Shown piece by piece: positions 46,047-58,859 of a DNA stretch of 64,000 nt (positions are counted from its first letter, which is position 1; every line of letters begins with the position of its first letter). Made by a program: the position numbers and the translations under genes. The stretch lies in the NCBI RefSeq assembly GCF_030272615.1, contig NC_081411.1:40911140-40975139 (forward strand), read 5' to 3'. The DNA is from Cryptomeria japonica (taxonomy: Eukaryota; Streptophyta; Pinopsida; Cupressales; Cupressaceae). The notes under the pieces were generated by a model. That model made no database searches, was not told the origin of the DNA, and was given only the letters and a program-made list of their open reading frames with translations.

Positions 46047-49000
46047 ATGGCAACTAACTATTTTAGGAAGGACAGTCTGAAACTTGATGGAACTAACTAT
46101 GGTATATGGAAGATCAGAATGGAGACACATCTGAATTGCATTGGAAAGGATATATGGGATGTTACAAAGAATGGCTATGTTGGTCCTACTCAAAGTCAAC
46201 CTAATCCATCAACCTTGGCTAAAGATCAGGAGAATGATTGCAAAGCAAGAGAACCACTTTTAAGCGCATTGTCAGATCAACAAATCATAGGACTATCAGA
46301 TCGATCTATTGCTAAAGCTATTTGGGACAAATTGGAGACATTGAAAGAAGGTGATACCACAATAAAAATTGCAAAATTGGAATGCTTCTGGGTCAGGTAT
46401 GAAAATCAGAAAATGGAAGAAGATGAAAGGATTTTTGCTTTTATGGAAAAAGTAAATGAAATTATTTTGGGTATACAATGTTGTGGAGGATCCTTAAGTG
46501 AAGATAAAATTGTTTCTAAAGTTTTAAGAGCATTACCACTGACATATAAAATGAAAGTAACTGCTATCAATGAATTAAGAACAATGCCTAATGCGTCAAT
46601 ATCTAGAGACACTTTCATTGGAAAACTTTCAGCTTTTGAACTTGAGGAATTTGGTCTTGTTGCTACAATTAAGACAGATTTAGCTTTCAAGGCATCATCA
46701 TCATCTGTAGCATCATCATCATCATCTGAAAAATCTGATTGGAAAACACTTTATGCAAGAGAACTTGAAGAAATCAAAAGGGAGAATGAAGAACTGGAAG
46801 AACTTGAAGCACCATTTACAAGGAAAATGCCTAAAGGTCCAGTTGGAAGTAAGTATGAAGGTAAAACACCATTTAAATGTTTTAACTGCAATAAAATTGG
46901 TCATATGGCATCTAGGTGTCCCGATAGACATGCAAGATTGAAAGAAGCTAAAAGAACATACAAGCCTAACCCTGAATATCAGAGATACAAATTTAAGAAG
47001 AACAAAGACAAATCATGTTACTATGCTGACGAAGGAGTTACTGATGATTCTGATGAGGAATTGGCAAACAATGGATGGGATTTTGTTGCTATAATAGAAG
47101 ATCAACCGACACCCACTGTTCAACCAGTAGAGCAGGCCCTGACAGCTAAAATTGAAGAAAATGATGAATGGATCATTGATTCTGGATGTTCACATCATAT
47201 GACTAGTGATAAAAGTAAATTCTTAACTTTTCAGGAATACAATGGAGGTCTAGTAAGATTTGGGGATGATAAAGTTTGTTTGATCAAAGGAAAATGCACT
47301 ATATCTTTTGATGGTAAGCACAATACTGATAACGTTTACTATGTTGAAGGTTTGAAGCATAATCTTTTGAGTGTTGGTCAATTAGTTGAAAAAGGATTTT
47401 AGTTACAGTTCAAGAATGGTAAATGCACAATCATGAATAGAACTGGCTTGGAAATTTCAAGCGGTAATCAGACTAGAGGTAACATCTTTCATTTGAATAA
47501 TAATGAGAAAGAATGCTTGATTGCACATATTGATGAAAGATGGTTATGGCATAAAAGACTTTGTCATGCAAATTATGATTGCATTGTGAAAATCAATACA
47601 ACTAAGGCAGTAAGGGATTTACTTTAGATTGTTAAACCTCACAATCCAGTATGTAAGGAATGTCAATTTCGAAAGCAAGTTAGAGAAACTTTTAATAGTA
47701 TTCTAGAAAAATCTAATAATGTTCTTGACTTAATCCACACTGATTTATGTGGTCCAACAAGAACTAGAAGTTTACAAGGAGATAGATATTTTATGCTAAT
47801 CATTGGTGATTATTCTAGAATGTGTTGGGTTACTTTTCTCAGGGAGAAATGAGAAGCTTTTAGGAAATTCAAACTATTCAAGGTGATGGTAGAAAATGAA
47901 ACCGATAAGAAAATCAAATGTTTGAGATCAGATCAGAGAGGTGAATTCACATCTAAGAAATTTAATACATTATGTGAAATGAATGGGAACATAAGACAAT
48001 TATCTGCACCTCAGAAACCCCAACAAAAATGGAGTTGTGGAAAGAAAGAACATAACTATTCTGGATGCAACTAGAAGTATGATATCAGAAGCAAATCTAC
48101 CTAATGTATATTGGATAGAAGTAGTGAATACAACGGTTTACACATTCAATAGAGTTCACATCAAAGGTGAAACCGATAAGACCCCTCATGAACTATGGTT
48201 TGGTAATACTCTTACTCTTAAATATTTTAGAATATTTGGAAGTAAATATTATATTAGGAGAGATGAGTATATTGGAAAATTTGATCCTAGAAGTGATGAA
48301 GGAATATTTATTGGTTATTCATCTAAGAGCAAGGCATATAGATGTTTTAATCAAAGATTACAAAAAATCGTTGAAAGTGCAAATGTGAAGATTGATGAAC
48401 AATTTAGAGGTAATTCAAGGTACATGGACTCTGAACTGGTAATAGAGATAATAACAAATGAACCTACAATAAGTAAACCGGTACAAAATGTTGATCCAGT
48501 CACACTGGCATCATCTGAGAATTCCACAGTGACTGAAGAACAACAACAAGTAAATACACCCAGGTATGTAAGACTGAATCACTCTGAAATTCAGATAATT
48601 GGGAACAAGTATCAAGGTGTAATGACTAGAGGAAGACTAGCAAATGAAGGGGTATGTTTAATTTCTCAAATTGAACCAACATCTATTATTGAGGCCTGTG
48701 AAGATAAACATTGGCTTAAAGCTATGGAAGATGAATTGGAACAAATTGAAAAAAATAACACATGGGCATTGGTTCCCCGACCTAAAAACAAAAATGTAAT
48801 TGGAACTAAATGGGTACTCCTGGAAATAAACTTAATAAAGATGGCAAGGTAATCAGAAAAAAAATAAGATTAGTGTGTAAGGGATATTCACAGAAAGAAG
48901 GAATTGATTATAATGAAACCTTTGCACCGGTAGCTAGAATTGAGGTAGTCAAACTATTCTTAGCTTTTGAAGCACACAAGAACTACAAAGTATATCAAAT

Positions 49001-50179
49001 GGATGTTAAAGGTGCATTTCTAAATGTTGATCTTGAAGAGGAAGTTTACATTAAACAACCTGATGGATTTTCATTGACAAATGACAAAGATATGCTTTGC
49101 AGGTTAAGGAAAGCTTTATATGGACTAAAACAAGCTCCTAGAGCTTGGAATGCTAGATTGGACAAATATCTTTTGAAGCTTGGTTACACAAAAGGTAATG
49201 CTCACAACATTCTATATTTCAAAGTGACTAATGATGACATCTTGGTTATAGATGTTTTTGTTGATGATATTATTTTTGGAGGAGAAGATGGATTGTGTAA
49301 AGACTTTTCTAATAAGATGCAGGAAGAATTTGAAATGTCTATGATTGGAGAGATAAAATTCTTTTTAGGATTGCAGATTTCATAGACTGATAAAGGTATA
49401 TTCATAAATCAATCAAAGTACTTGAAAGAATTACTAAATAAATTTGGGATGAAAAACTCTAAACCGGTAAGCACACCTATGACTACAACTGATAAATTAT
49501 CATTGAATGATGAATCAACACCTGTTAATCCGACAAGATACAAGTCTATGATTGGAGGTTTACTGTATTTGACACAAACAAGAACTGATATTATGAATGT
49601 AGTATGTATTGTTTCAAGATTTCAGAGTAATCTTAAAGAAAATCATGAATCAACAGTGAAAAGGATTTTCTGGTATCTACAAGGCACAACAAAACTTGGT
49701 TGATGGTATCCTAAAGATGAAAATTTTGATTTATGTGCATACACAAATGCAAATTGGGCAGGAGATGTAGATGACAGAAAGAGAACCACTAGGGGAGCAT
49801 TCTTTCTTGGTAGTAGATTGATTTCATGGTTGAGCAAGAAACAAAGTTGCACATCTTTATCAACAACAAAATCAGAATATGTTGGAGCAACAACTAATTG
49901 CACCCAAGTATTATGGATTAAGGAAATGTTGAAGGATATAAAGGTAAAATGCAAAGAACCTATAACCATTTATTGTGATAATATGACAATAATTGATATA
50001 TCTAAGAATCCAGTATTTCACTCAAAAACTAAACATGTTTCTATATTATTCAATTTTCTAAAAGAAAATGTTGAAGCAAAAGAGGTGAAATTGGTTTATG
50101 TGAATACTAAAGAGAAGATTACAGATATTTTTACTAAGCCTTTGCCTAAGGAAACTTTTGAATATCTTAGAGAGTAGCT
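46047..50179 (+). pseudogene. Copia Gag-Pol polyprotein of element D (disrupted)
   Basis: In order: Gag (KLDGTNYGIWKIRMETHL), CCHC zinc knuckle (CFNCNKIGHMASRCP), protease (WIIDSGCSHHMT), integrase zinc segment (LWHKRLCHANYD), integrase core (IHTDLCGPTR, SDQRGEFTS, where D-N-G-G is usual), reverse transcriptase ([38 protein letters not shown]), RNase H (SEYVGATTNCTQ, CDNMTIIDISKNPVFHSKTKH). Stops at 47400, 47625, 47850, 49383 and 49701. A frame change at about 48023 (long A run) is reversed at about 48815. The Gag part (46047-47402) is the longest intact stretch. Integration order INT-RT-RH identifies Ty1/Copia. Confidence 0.93.
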
Positions 50180-50508
50180 TGGGGTAATACCCTCACTGGT
50201 AGAGACTTAGATAGTTGGAGATTGACATCAAACCGGTAGGAATTAATAGAGAAATATTTTTCTCGGCTTTGATGAGGAGAGATACTTCTCAGGGGAAATA
50301 GTTGATAAGTTGGATAAATTGGATAAGTTGGTATTTTGCAACAAGTTCTATGAATTGTTTAAATCTGGTTTTTGTATTGCTTTGGTATTTGATGTCAATC
50401 TGCATTTTAATTTCTGGTTAATGATCTCTTTGGGAGATTGTTGGTTTTTGGTTTTTGGCATTTCTGTTTTGGCACTTAGATGGTTTTTCCATCTTGTGTT
50501 GCCATCAA

Positions 50509-50524
50509 TTCCAAAGGGGAAGAT
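50509..50524 (+). promoter_or_regulatory. Polypurine tract of element D
   Basis: CCAAAGGGGAAGAT directly before the 3' LTR; primes plus-strand DNA synthesis. Confidence 0.8.
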
Positions 50525-51592
50525 TGTTGGTATTTTGGATGTGTTGCACTGGTTTTGTCATTGATGTCAATACTTGTCAACACCTATCAACACTTGGAGA
50601 TCTTTGATTATGTTCACCAGCATGTTTAGTGACTTATGCACAACCATCAGTATCTGGTTCACCGGTAGGTTATATTGTTCACCGACACTAAGGATGACTC
50701 TGAGATTACTTGGTTATGTCAAAGACATTGTCTAGACACTTTGTTTTGATGATTTGGTTATTGGTCTAATCGAGTTTGCATATTTGTTGTTACCGGCAAA
50801 TAGGTCTAGGTTATGGACCGACAAGCATTATCTATTCCAGATCAGCACGACATGTTATGGAGATGATTTGTTATTATTGTAAATGCATTGAGTCTACATG
50901 ATACATTACATATTGATTCATTTGTAATTGATTTAATTATAATATTTTTAGTGAGCCGACCTACACATTTGGTCTTAGGTTTTGGTATATATGTAAGATC
51001 TCATTTGTGAGATTAATATGGGAATGTAATAAGTGGTTGAACACAAGGTATTTTGGTATATGCAAATATAAGTAGAGCTATACACGTAGACATCATTTGA
51101 AGATTCAAGGAAGACTTGGAGAAGGCAAACCAGAGCTTAACCGGTACTGAATCCAGAATTTGAAGATGTTATTTTGAGCAGTACATTATCATTGGATTTA
51201 ACCATCCAATTGTAGTCAATGTGACTCCCATTTTGTGATTGAGTAGTAAGCTCTAGGTATTTGGCCTTTCTGCATGTGCAGACACCATATTGTACACACA
51301 TACTATCTGTAGTAGTATCATTTGATTGTGGGTAAGGTTTTCCACCGTGGTTTTTCCCCTTAAAGGGTTTCCACGTAAAAATATCTGTGTCATGTGTTGT
51401 GGATATTATTTGTCTTTCTGTTTGTTGCATTAAACTTTACCGGGATTGCAATTAACTATTAAACTGTTAACCGACATAAATTTTGGTTTACTGGTATTAT
51501 GCTTTAAGTTTGATTAAGCTATATATGGGTTGAAATTAATTGACAACTGATTCACCCCCCTCCCCCCTCTTAGTTGCCTCCGGGTCCAAACA
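50525..51592 (+). repeat. Element D 3' LTR
   Basis: Same length as the 5' LTR within one base and clearly diverged from it by scattered substitutions, so it is older than element A. Ends GGGTCCAAACA. Confidence 0.92.
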
Positions 51593-52360
51593 AGTTTTGT
51601 GCAAGAGGATGACATCACTGGCAATGTTTCCAATACTCTCTCCTAAAAATAAAACTCAAGTGAATAGAGAGACCAATCAAAGTCAATTCAATATAATTCA
51701 TGTTTTCGGTCATACAAATGAACATGTGAAACATCAAATTGGCATTCATCTTTTTCAAGATGCCCCTCAACCTCAAAAGAAGCTAGTGATTGTTGTTAAA
51801 TATGTTAAGAATCCAACTAGAATACCTCCCAGTTATTTTTTCCACTTTACAAAAAAACTCAAAGAAATAGGACAAATCATAAAATTTCACAACCCCCCCA
51901 TTATCATGCAATTGTCCACATATATAATGCTCGTAACAATGCTCTTCCTACTTCTCAATTTATTTTTCTTCCACCCCCTCATCTTTCACATCATGTTGGT
52001 AAGGGGCATGATCTTGTTGAGAAGCTTCATACTAATCTAGCTAAGATCTCCCTGTGGCATTTGATTCAAACTTCACCTGCATACCACCAATTGATCTAAT
52101 AAGCCTTACAAAAGGTAGTTGTCTCCACTTCTATTAGACCAAATGATATAGCAACTTCATTTGATTGTATGCATGAGAAAAAGATGAATATTGTGTTCTT
52201 GCAAGATGAATTGTGTTCTTTGGAAATTTAGAATCAACATGACCCCCTCATGATCATACCTCACATTAATGAACATAGGATAAAGTGTACCTTAATTGAT
52301 AATGGATTAGATCTTAATGTTTGCATCATAGAATAGTTACATAAGATCGATATGGATACC
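51593..52360 (+). pseudogene. Relic K, middle part: gag/protease coding remnant
   Basis: Continues K after Copia D: FVQEDDITGNVS follows the sequence at 44922 in the register seen in element C (TLVQKGNTH). Later, in another frame, EHRIKCTLIDNGLDLNVCIIE is a retropepsin block with Asp present and the usual Gly-Ser replaced by Asn-Gly. Several stops. Interrupted at 52361 by LTR L. Confidence 0.6.
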
Positions 52361-54002
52361 TGATGTAGACTAGGAAGAGGTATGGTGGTATGAAACAATT
52401 CCCAAATAGGTAATGAATACTTTGTATGATATCAAGGTAAGAAATGGCAAATTTCCTTAATCCTACAAACACCTTAAATGGCTCAAATGGACCAAATATG
52501 GATCAAGACTTCACCTAAGGAAAATGATGACTTAGAATATGTTCTTAGGTCTAATATAAAAGGATTCAACTGGTTTTAATTTTCTATCCAATACCCAAAT
52601 TCTCAAACTCCAAATTTGCTCCTTCTAGGCCTAGAATCCCAACTAGTGCAACAACAAGAGAAATTTGATGATAACTCCAAAAAATTCCAAAACACTAGAA
52701 AATTAAAATGGATATTTGGATAGCCTTTTGGCTTTTATATAACATACTTAGAGAATTTAGCAAGTTTTTTTGGAACTTATATGCTATTTTTAGACTGTCT
52801 TTCATTTTCAAGCAACTAGAATGGTGGATTAACAAACCAACTACAAGAAATATTACTACTGGGTACTTCTAACCTATAAAAATTTTTAGTAAATGATAAA
52901 TAATGAAGGAATCCACAATCAATTTCAGTTTGTGAGGCCTCTAACCCCCAAAGCCCCAAATTTTCATCAAAAAGCCCTAAAATCAAGGGTTTCTCCAATC
53001 TCGCGCTTCCACACACTTCTGGAATTGATTGGCCGTTGTTTTGCCTTTAGATAGCCAACATAAAACTATACAAATCATAAAATATACCCCTCCAATAGGT
53101 AGATCTCTCCAACCCTCACCCTACCTAGCCTCTTCACTAGGCTTTCCAAGCAAACAATGGTGATCACCTCTCTTAAACCCTGTTATCTGCACATTTAGTT
53201 GTTAGGAAATATTTTACATGTCATTTTATAGCCACTCAATGAGAATAAGAGTCATATTATTCATGGAATGACCATAATATTAAAATTTGTCAAAACTGTT
53301 AAGGAAAAAGTGACAAAATTTTGGGACAGTCAACAATAAACCAATTTTATAATCTAGTAGTGACTTCAAAGAATTCACAGAGGTATTCAATGTTGAAATA
53401 CATGCACTACAAATGTATCATATGAATTATACCAAATAAAACCCTCACAAGTTCATAAAAAATCAGGAAATGGCTTCAAAATCTGAGTTTTATTACTCTT
53501 CCAAATGTTGTCCATACACCAGGCCTTCACCCTTTTGTATAATGCATTAAAATGACTTTATAAACCTTATTCTATGATTTTTAAACCAACTTATGGTTGG
53601 TTAAATTATTTATTTAACACAAAAATACTTAAAACTAGTTTCCCACCAAATTCTTCCTAACTGTTGCCTTTTTGAAATTTTGAATTTGCACTTTGGAAAA
53701 TGCATTACAACTTTGACAAAAACATTAGAAACAAAAGGATTTTCATCCTTTATTTCATTTCAAATGAAACTAAGCCCTCCTAAATCCATTTTTGGGTGTT
53801 TTGACCCAATATCCAACATTTGACAATATTTTACAACTTTCAGGACAATTTGACAACTTTTGCCTTTTTTTTAGTTTCAAAAGCCATTATTGGCTTTAGG
53901 ATCTCATAATTGATTTTATTGAAATTTTTTGATGTTGGAACCTCCTCCTTGGTCTCAAAGGTCTTCAAATTTGAATTTGTTTGTCTTGGTGCACCTGCAC
54001 CA
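52361..54002 (-). mobile_element. Minus-strand solo LTR L
   Basis: 1642 bp. On the minus strand it starts TGGTGCAGGTGCACC (compare TGATGCAGGAGCATC at the start of the F LTR) and ends CTAGTCTACATCA, with a TATA box GTTATATAAAAG at ~52735. Flanks ATACC and ATACA differ by one base. The insertion splits the K protease: its first block ends at ~52358 and DNAGREALGII resumes at ~54045. Confidence 0.65.
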
Positions 54003-54576
54003 ATACATCTCTCATCCAATCTAATTATATCTTTGTTTGTCACTTTGATAATGCTGGTAGAGAAGCATTAGGTATAATAGCATTATCTATTACGGTACAA
54101 CCCATGACTTTACCCATGCCTATCCATAACATGCCCCACACCTCACATACAATTTTCTTCTAGGTGAACTATAGATTTATGCTATGCAAGCACTCCATTC
54201 TACCCTTAACCACACAATAAAACTTATTTACAATAATGAACTTTGCATGACCAAGGTTGATCTTAATATATATAGTGGTGTCCAAGAAGAAGTAGGATGC
54301 ATATATTACTTTAACACTATAGTTCCTTTTACAACACAGTCTCCTATTCAAAATATTTTCTTAGAGAAAAATTGGGGTTAACTAGACTTTACATCCTTCT
54401 TTAATGGAGAATATAAAGTCTCCCAGTCCAAATATGAACCTTCAAGGAAACCTCATGTTTCATTTATTCAAGCTATCTCTTCCCCTTCTAACATGTGTTG
54501 ATGATGATTGAGGCTCTTTAGACTTTGACCCAATTGAAACTAAGAGTGAACCTTCTTTTGACATATCAACACCAAA
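54003..54576 (+). pseudogene. Relic K, right part: protease end
   Basis: Reads DNAGREALGIIALSITV and PMTLPMPIHNMPHT, then YAMQALHSTLNHTIKLIY, the C-terminal retropepsin region seen in Tat/Athila-like Gypsy polyproteins. It continues with LEKNWG and a region matching element C at 24400-24560. Broken by stops. Cut at 54577 by element F. Confidence 0.6.
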
Positions 54577-55359
54577 TGATGCAGGAGCATCCTCGGTTCA
54601 TAGCAATCTTGCATCAACCAAAAATATTTCATTTTTGTTTTCCTTTTTGTTTGTAGTTTCAACATTTATTTTTATGTGTCCCAGATTTAGATCACTAGAA
54701 CTTGTGGAGTTGGATTTTGCTTGAAGACCTGATCATCTTCCTTATTTCCAAACCGTGGATCATTTGGATAATTTTCCAACAAGTTATCGCTATCGGTTTC
54801 TGAGATAGTTTTCTGTTACCAGTTGCCTGGACTATTTGCATTGGTGATCTATCAGATCCCTTCCATAGATTGTGGAGCTTTGAGAATTGATTCTAATGTT
54901 CCTTGGTGTGTGACCGACCTTTTCCTATGATCTACACTTCATCATTTGGATTTTTCGAAGGAATTTCTTTGGGAGAGGCTGACCTTGTTGGTTTTGCATG
55001 TTAGGTCTTGTTCTTTGGGTTTTGATCCCTTTTTGGGCCGACTAAATCCCCTTGGATAGTATAAATCATTGTAATAGAGGATTATAATGCAATCAACAAG
55101 TTAGACTGAGCATAGAAGATAGATACGAAGATTTGAGGTCCTGGTTGTGACCTGTTCTGTATTTTGAGCATGTTTTAGCAAGCTTGTGAGCCAGTTTCTG
55201 TAACCCAGTTGTTACCGGTTGGTTGTAATCAGTTTTCATGATATAATTCAATCTGTTATGCATTTTGTCCATCATGTCCTTGTGTTTCCATTGTGTTTAC
55301 TCTTGTTGACTGGTTTGGACTAATCTCTTTGAGGCCCCTCCTAGCTGGTGACTGATTCA
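54577..55359 (+). repeat. Element F 5' LTR
   Basis: ~783 bp, TGATGCAGGAGCATCC to ACTGATTCA, followed after two bases by the primer site. TATA-like GTATAAATC at ~55060. The start rests on the TG dinucleotide and on the end of K similarity; no second LTR is available for comparison. Confidence 0.7.
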
Positions 55360-55361
55360 AG

Positions 55362-55373
55362 TGGTATCAGAGT
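55362..55373 (+). promoter_or_regulatory. Primer binding site of element F (tRNA-iMet)
   Basis: TGGTATCAGAGT, the common plant tRNA-iMet primer site, directly after the LTR. Confidence 0.88.
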
Positions 55374-55468
55374 GAGCTTTCATTCTGGAGATTGCGTTGT
55401 CCTGAGAATTTTGTTGTAGGGTGGTAGACTATGGATCAGACCTGTAGCTGCAGAGGATTGGTGTAAAG

Positions 55469-56536
55469 ATGGCATGAAGAGGAACTAGGAATGGTGGAGC
55501 GCGTGGGAATGCAGACCCTGCTGTGATGGAAATGTTGCGAGGAATAGCAGTCCGGTTGGAAGCTGTGGAGACAGGCCAAAGAAGAGGTCAACACATTGAA
55601 GATGTAAGTGAAGATGAAGGAGAAGAAGCCTCAACAAAACAAGTAAACCCATTAGTGGTTGATCCGAATGAGGAAAGGTTTTTGAGGGTTTTGAGTAGGG
55701 CGAATATTAAACCCCATTTTACCCCACCAAAATATGATGAAAAGTTGGATTTAGATGAATTGATGGATTGGATCTCAGAGATGGAGAAATATTTTAATTT
55801 TGAAAACACTGTAGAAGAAAGGAAGGTGAAACATGTGTGTACTTGGTTGAAAGGTCACACATCTCTTTGGTGGGAGCATTTGCAGGTTGATAGACAGAGA
55901 AGAGGTAAAGAGAGGATCAAGACATGGGATCAGATGATTGCTATGTTGAAATCAAAATTTATGCTAGCTGATTATCAAGTGAATTTGTTTCAGAAGTTGT
56001 AGAATTTGAGACAAAAGGAATCTAGTGTGAAGGAATACATCGAAGCAATTTACAAGTTGAATATCAGATCAGGACATGTTGATGATGAAGTTGAACAAGT
56101 TGCAAGATATTTGAATGGATTACGGGTGTCTATACAAGATGAACTTAGATTGATCAAATTATAGAGTGTTGAAGAGGCCTACTAGTATGCCCTGAAGGTA
56201 GAAGAAAAGCTAAACAAAAGACATGAGCAAAGACAGAGAGGCAGAGATGGAAGGTTTTTCAGAGGAAGATTTCAAGGAGGAAGAGGATATACCGGATGTA
56301 GAGGAACCTGTACAAATCAGAACAAGGACAAAGAAGTGAGCAAAGAAGGTAATTCATATTGGAAAGTTGATAGAAATTTCTACTGGAGGAGAGAACCAAA
56401 TGGCTACCAGAATGAGAATTTTGGAAGACAAAACAAGAGACTGTTTAGAGGAACTTTCTATAAGTGTAGAGGAGAAGGACATCGTGCTTTCGAGTGTAAG
56501 AAGACAGAGAATACTGAAAGAGAAGCAGTGGTGTAA
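55469..56536 (+). pseudogene. Gypsy Gag of element F (disrupted)
   Basis: The likely start ATG at 55469 has a TGA at codon 3. The Gag core includes PPKYDEKLDLDELMDWI, KGHTSLWWEHL and TWDQMIAMLKSKF. A later zinc knuckle reads YKCRGEGHRAFEC, lacking its first Cys. Stops at 55475, ~56000, ~56162 and nearby. The frame is constant from 55469 to 56536 with no net indel. Confidence 0.82.
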
Positions 56537-56618
56537 GAAAACCCCACCAGATCAGATAATAAATTGGAAGATGGAGAACTGTTGATGATGAGGAGAGATT
56601 TGTGTCATATCAGGGGAG

Positions 56619-58857
56619 ATGAAAAGCCCTTGCAGAGGAAGAATTTTCTTCAAGACTAGATGTAAGGTATCTGGTAAGTGTTGTAAAGTTGTTATTGATA
56701 GTGGTAGTTTAGATAATCTTGTTTTAGAAGTGATGGTGAATAAGTTGAATTTGAAAAGATTGAAGCACCCTAAGCCTTATCAGATAGCATGGATTCAGGA
56801 TGAATATAAGTTGTGAGTAAGTGAGCAATGTTTGGCAAAATTGAAAATTGGGAATTATCGTGATGAAGTCTTGTGTGATATTATGCCTATGGATATTTAT
56901 CATCTTTTGTTGGGAAGACCTTGGCAGTTTGATAGACAGGCAATACATGATGGGAGGAAGAATACATACACTATTGTGGCCAATAGGATGAAGCAAACTT
57001 TGTTGTCCTTGGAGGAACCTTTGAAGAGTGAAGTCTATAGGAATGCTAGAATCTATTTGGTGGATGGAATAAAATTTCTAGATGGATTGAGACATGCGAA
57101 TGTATGTTTTTCCTTAGTTTCTAAGAAGACTGAGAATCCAAAGCATGAAGAAGAAGAACTAGAATAGATAAAAGATTTGCTAACAGAATATGGAGACATC
57201 ATTTCAGATAATGTTCCTAATGGATTTCCACCTATGAGAAGTATCAGTCAATGCATGGACCTGGTTCTCAGAGCTAGTTTTCCTAACAAAGCTACACATC
57301 GAATGACACGGGAAAAGAATGAAGAGCTGAATAGACAAGCGTAGAAGCTGTTGAAGAAAGGTTTGATCAAAGAAAGTTTGAGCCCTTGTGTAGTACCAAT
57401 AGTGTTAGTACCTAAGAAGAATGGAGAGTGGAGAATGTGCACCAATTCTAGAGCAATAAACAAGATCATAGTGAAATACCGGTTTCCTTTGCCTAGGATG
57501 GATGCCATAATGGATTGTTTGAGAGAAGCCAAATATTTTACAAAGATAGACTTGAAGAGTGGATATCATCAGATCAAGATCAGATAAGGAGATAGGTGGA
57601 AGACAACATTCAAGACAAATGAAGGACTGTATGAACGATCGGTGATGTCTTTTGGGTTAATTAATGCATCGAGTACTTTCATGAGGTTGATGATTGAGGT
57701 ATTGAAGAAATTCTTGGGTAAGTTTGTTATTGTATATTTGGATGACATTCTGATTTTCAGTAAGACAAAAGAGGAGAATTTGTTACATTTGAGACAAATT
57801 TTGTAGAGGTTGAGGGAATAAAAGTTGTTGATAAATATTAAGAAGTGTCCTTTATTGAAAGATGAATTAGTCTATTTTAGATTTGTGATATCTAAGGATG
57901 GTTTGAAGATGGCCTCTGAGAAATTAAAAGCAATTGTTGAGTGGCCTACAATGAAAAGCATTGTAGAGGTAAGGTCATTTCATGGATTGGCTAGTTCTTA
58001 CTGGAAGTTCATCAGAAATTTCAATTCAGTTTGTAACCCTATGACTGAGACCATGAGGGGAGATCGGAAGGAATTCAAGTGGATCACCAAATCAAACAAA
58101 AGTTTTGAACTGTTGAAACAGAAAGTGACTATGCAACCTGTGTTGGCTTTACCGGATTTCAATAAAGTATTTCAAGTGGATTGTGATGCAAGTGGAACAA
58201 CAATAGGAGCAGTCTTGAGTCGGGAAGGGAGAGTAGTAGCTTATTTTAGTGAGAAATTTAATGATGCATGGAGGAGATATTCAGTGTATGAACAAGAGTT
58301 TTATACCATAGTTCTAGCCTTGAAGAAGTAGAGACATTCCTTGTTGCCTAAGGATTTTGTGTTGTATACAGATCATCAAGCTTTGTAGTATTTGAACAGT
58401 CAGAGTAAGTTGAATCAGAGACATATGAGATGGATAGAATTTTTGCAGAGTTATACCTTTGTGTTGAAGCATAGAAGTGGGAAATCAAACAAAGTTGTTG
58501 ATGCATTGAGTAGGAGAAGGAATTTGCTAACAGATATGAGAGTGATAGTATTAGGATTTGAGGAATTGAAGACCTTGTATGATGATGACCCGGATTTTAC
58601 AGAACCTTGGAGAGCATGTAGAGAACCGGTTATGGTAGATAGAAGCAAGTGGTTGGATTAGTTCATTCAGGATGGGATGTTATTCAGAGGAATACAATTG
58701 TGCATACCTAAGAGTTCTATGAGGGAGAATTTTATAAAGGAGAAACATAGTGGAGGATTAGCCAGACATTTTGGTATTGACAAAACAATAGCATTGGTGA
58801 GTGAGCATTACTTTTCACTCCAGATTCATAAGGATGTTAGGAAATATGTGCAAAGTT
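56619..58857 (+). pseudogene. Gypsy Pol of element F (disrupted, truncated in integrase)
   Basis: Protease (KVVIDSGSLDNLVLEVM), LLLGRPWQFDR, reverse transcriptase ([56 protein letters not shown] with intact YLDD), RNase H (VDCDASGTTIGAVL, YTDHQAL, VDALSRR), and the integrase zinc-binding start (GLARHFGIDKTIALV...YVQSC). All in one frame, a different one from Gag. Stops at 56814, 57165, ~57343, 57585, ~57805, ~57820, 58329, ~58387 and 58659 are each explicable as C to T or G to A changes. Ends at the G LTR. RT and RNase H preceding integrase identifies Ty3/Gypsy. Confidence 0.9.
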
Positions 58858-58859
58858 GT

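Larger units (their letters stand above)
44918..51597 (+). mobile_element. Element D: full-length Copia LTR retrotransposon (dead)
   Basis: LTRs 44923-45989 (1067 bp) and 50525-51592 (1068 bp), both starting TGTTGGTATTTTGGATGTG. Flanks ACTTT (44918-44922) and AGTTT (51593-51597) are a target duplication with one mismatch. Joining K across it restores a match to element C, which confirms the boundaries. A primer site, gag-pol region and polypurine tract are in the normal Copia order. Gag-pol has five nonsense codons and two frame changes. Element G is a second, truncated copy of the family. Confidence 0.92.
54577..58859 (+). mobile_element. Element F: Ty3/Gypsy retrotransposon, 3' part missing
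   Basis: 5' LTR, tRNA-iMet primer site, gag and pol in Gypsy order (protease, RT, RNase H, then integrase). It stops inside the integrase zinc-binding segment where Copia G begins. The rest of integrase and the 3' LTR are not in the window; they may lie beyond G and H. Inserted into relic K at 54576. Confidence 0.88.
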
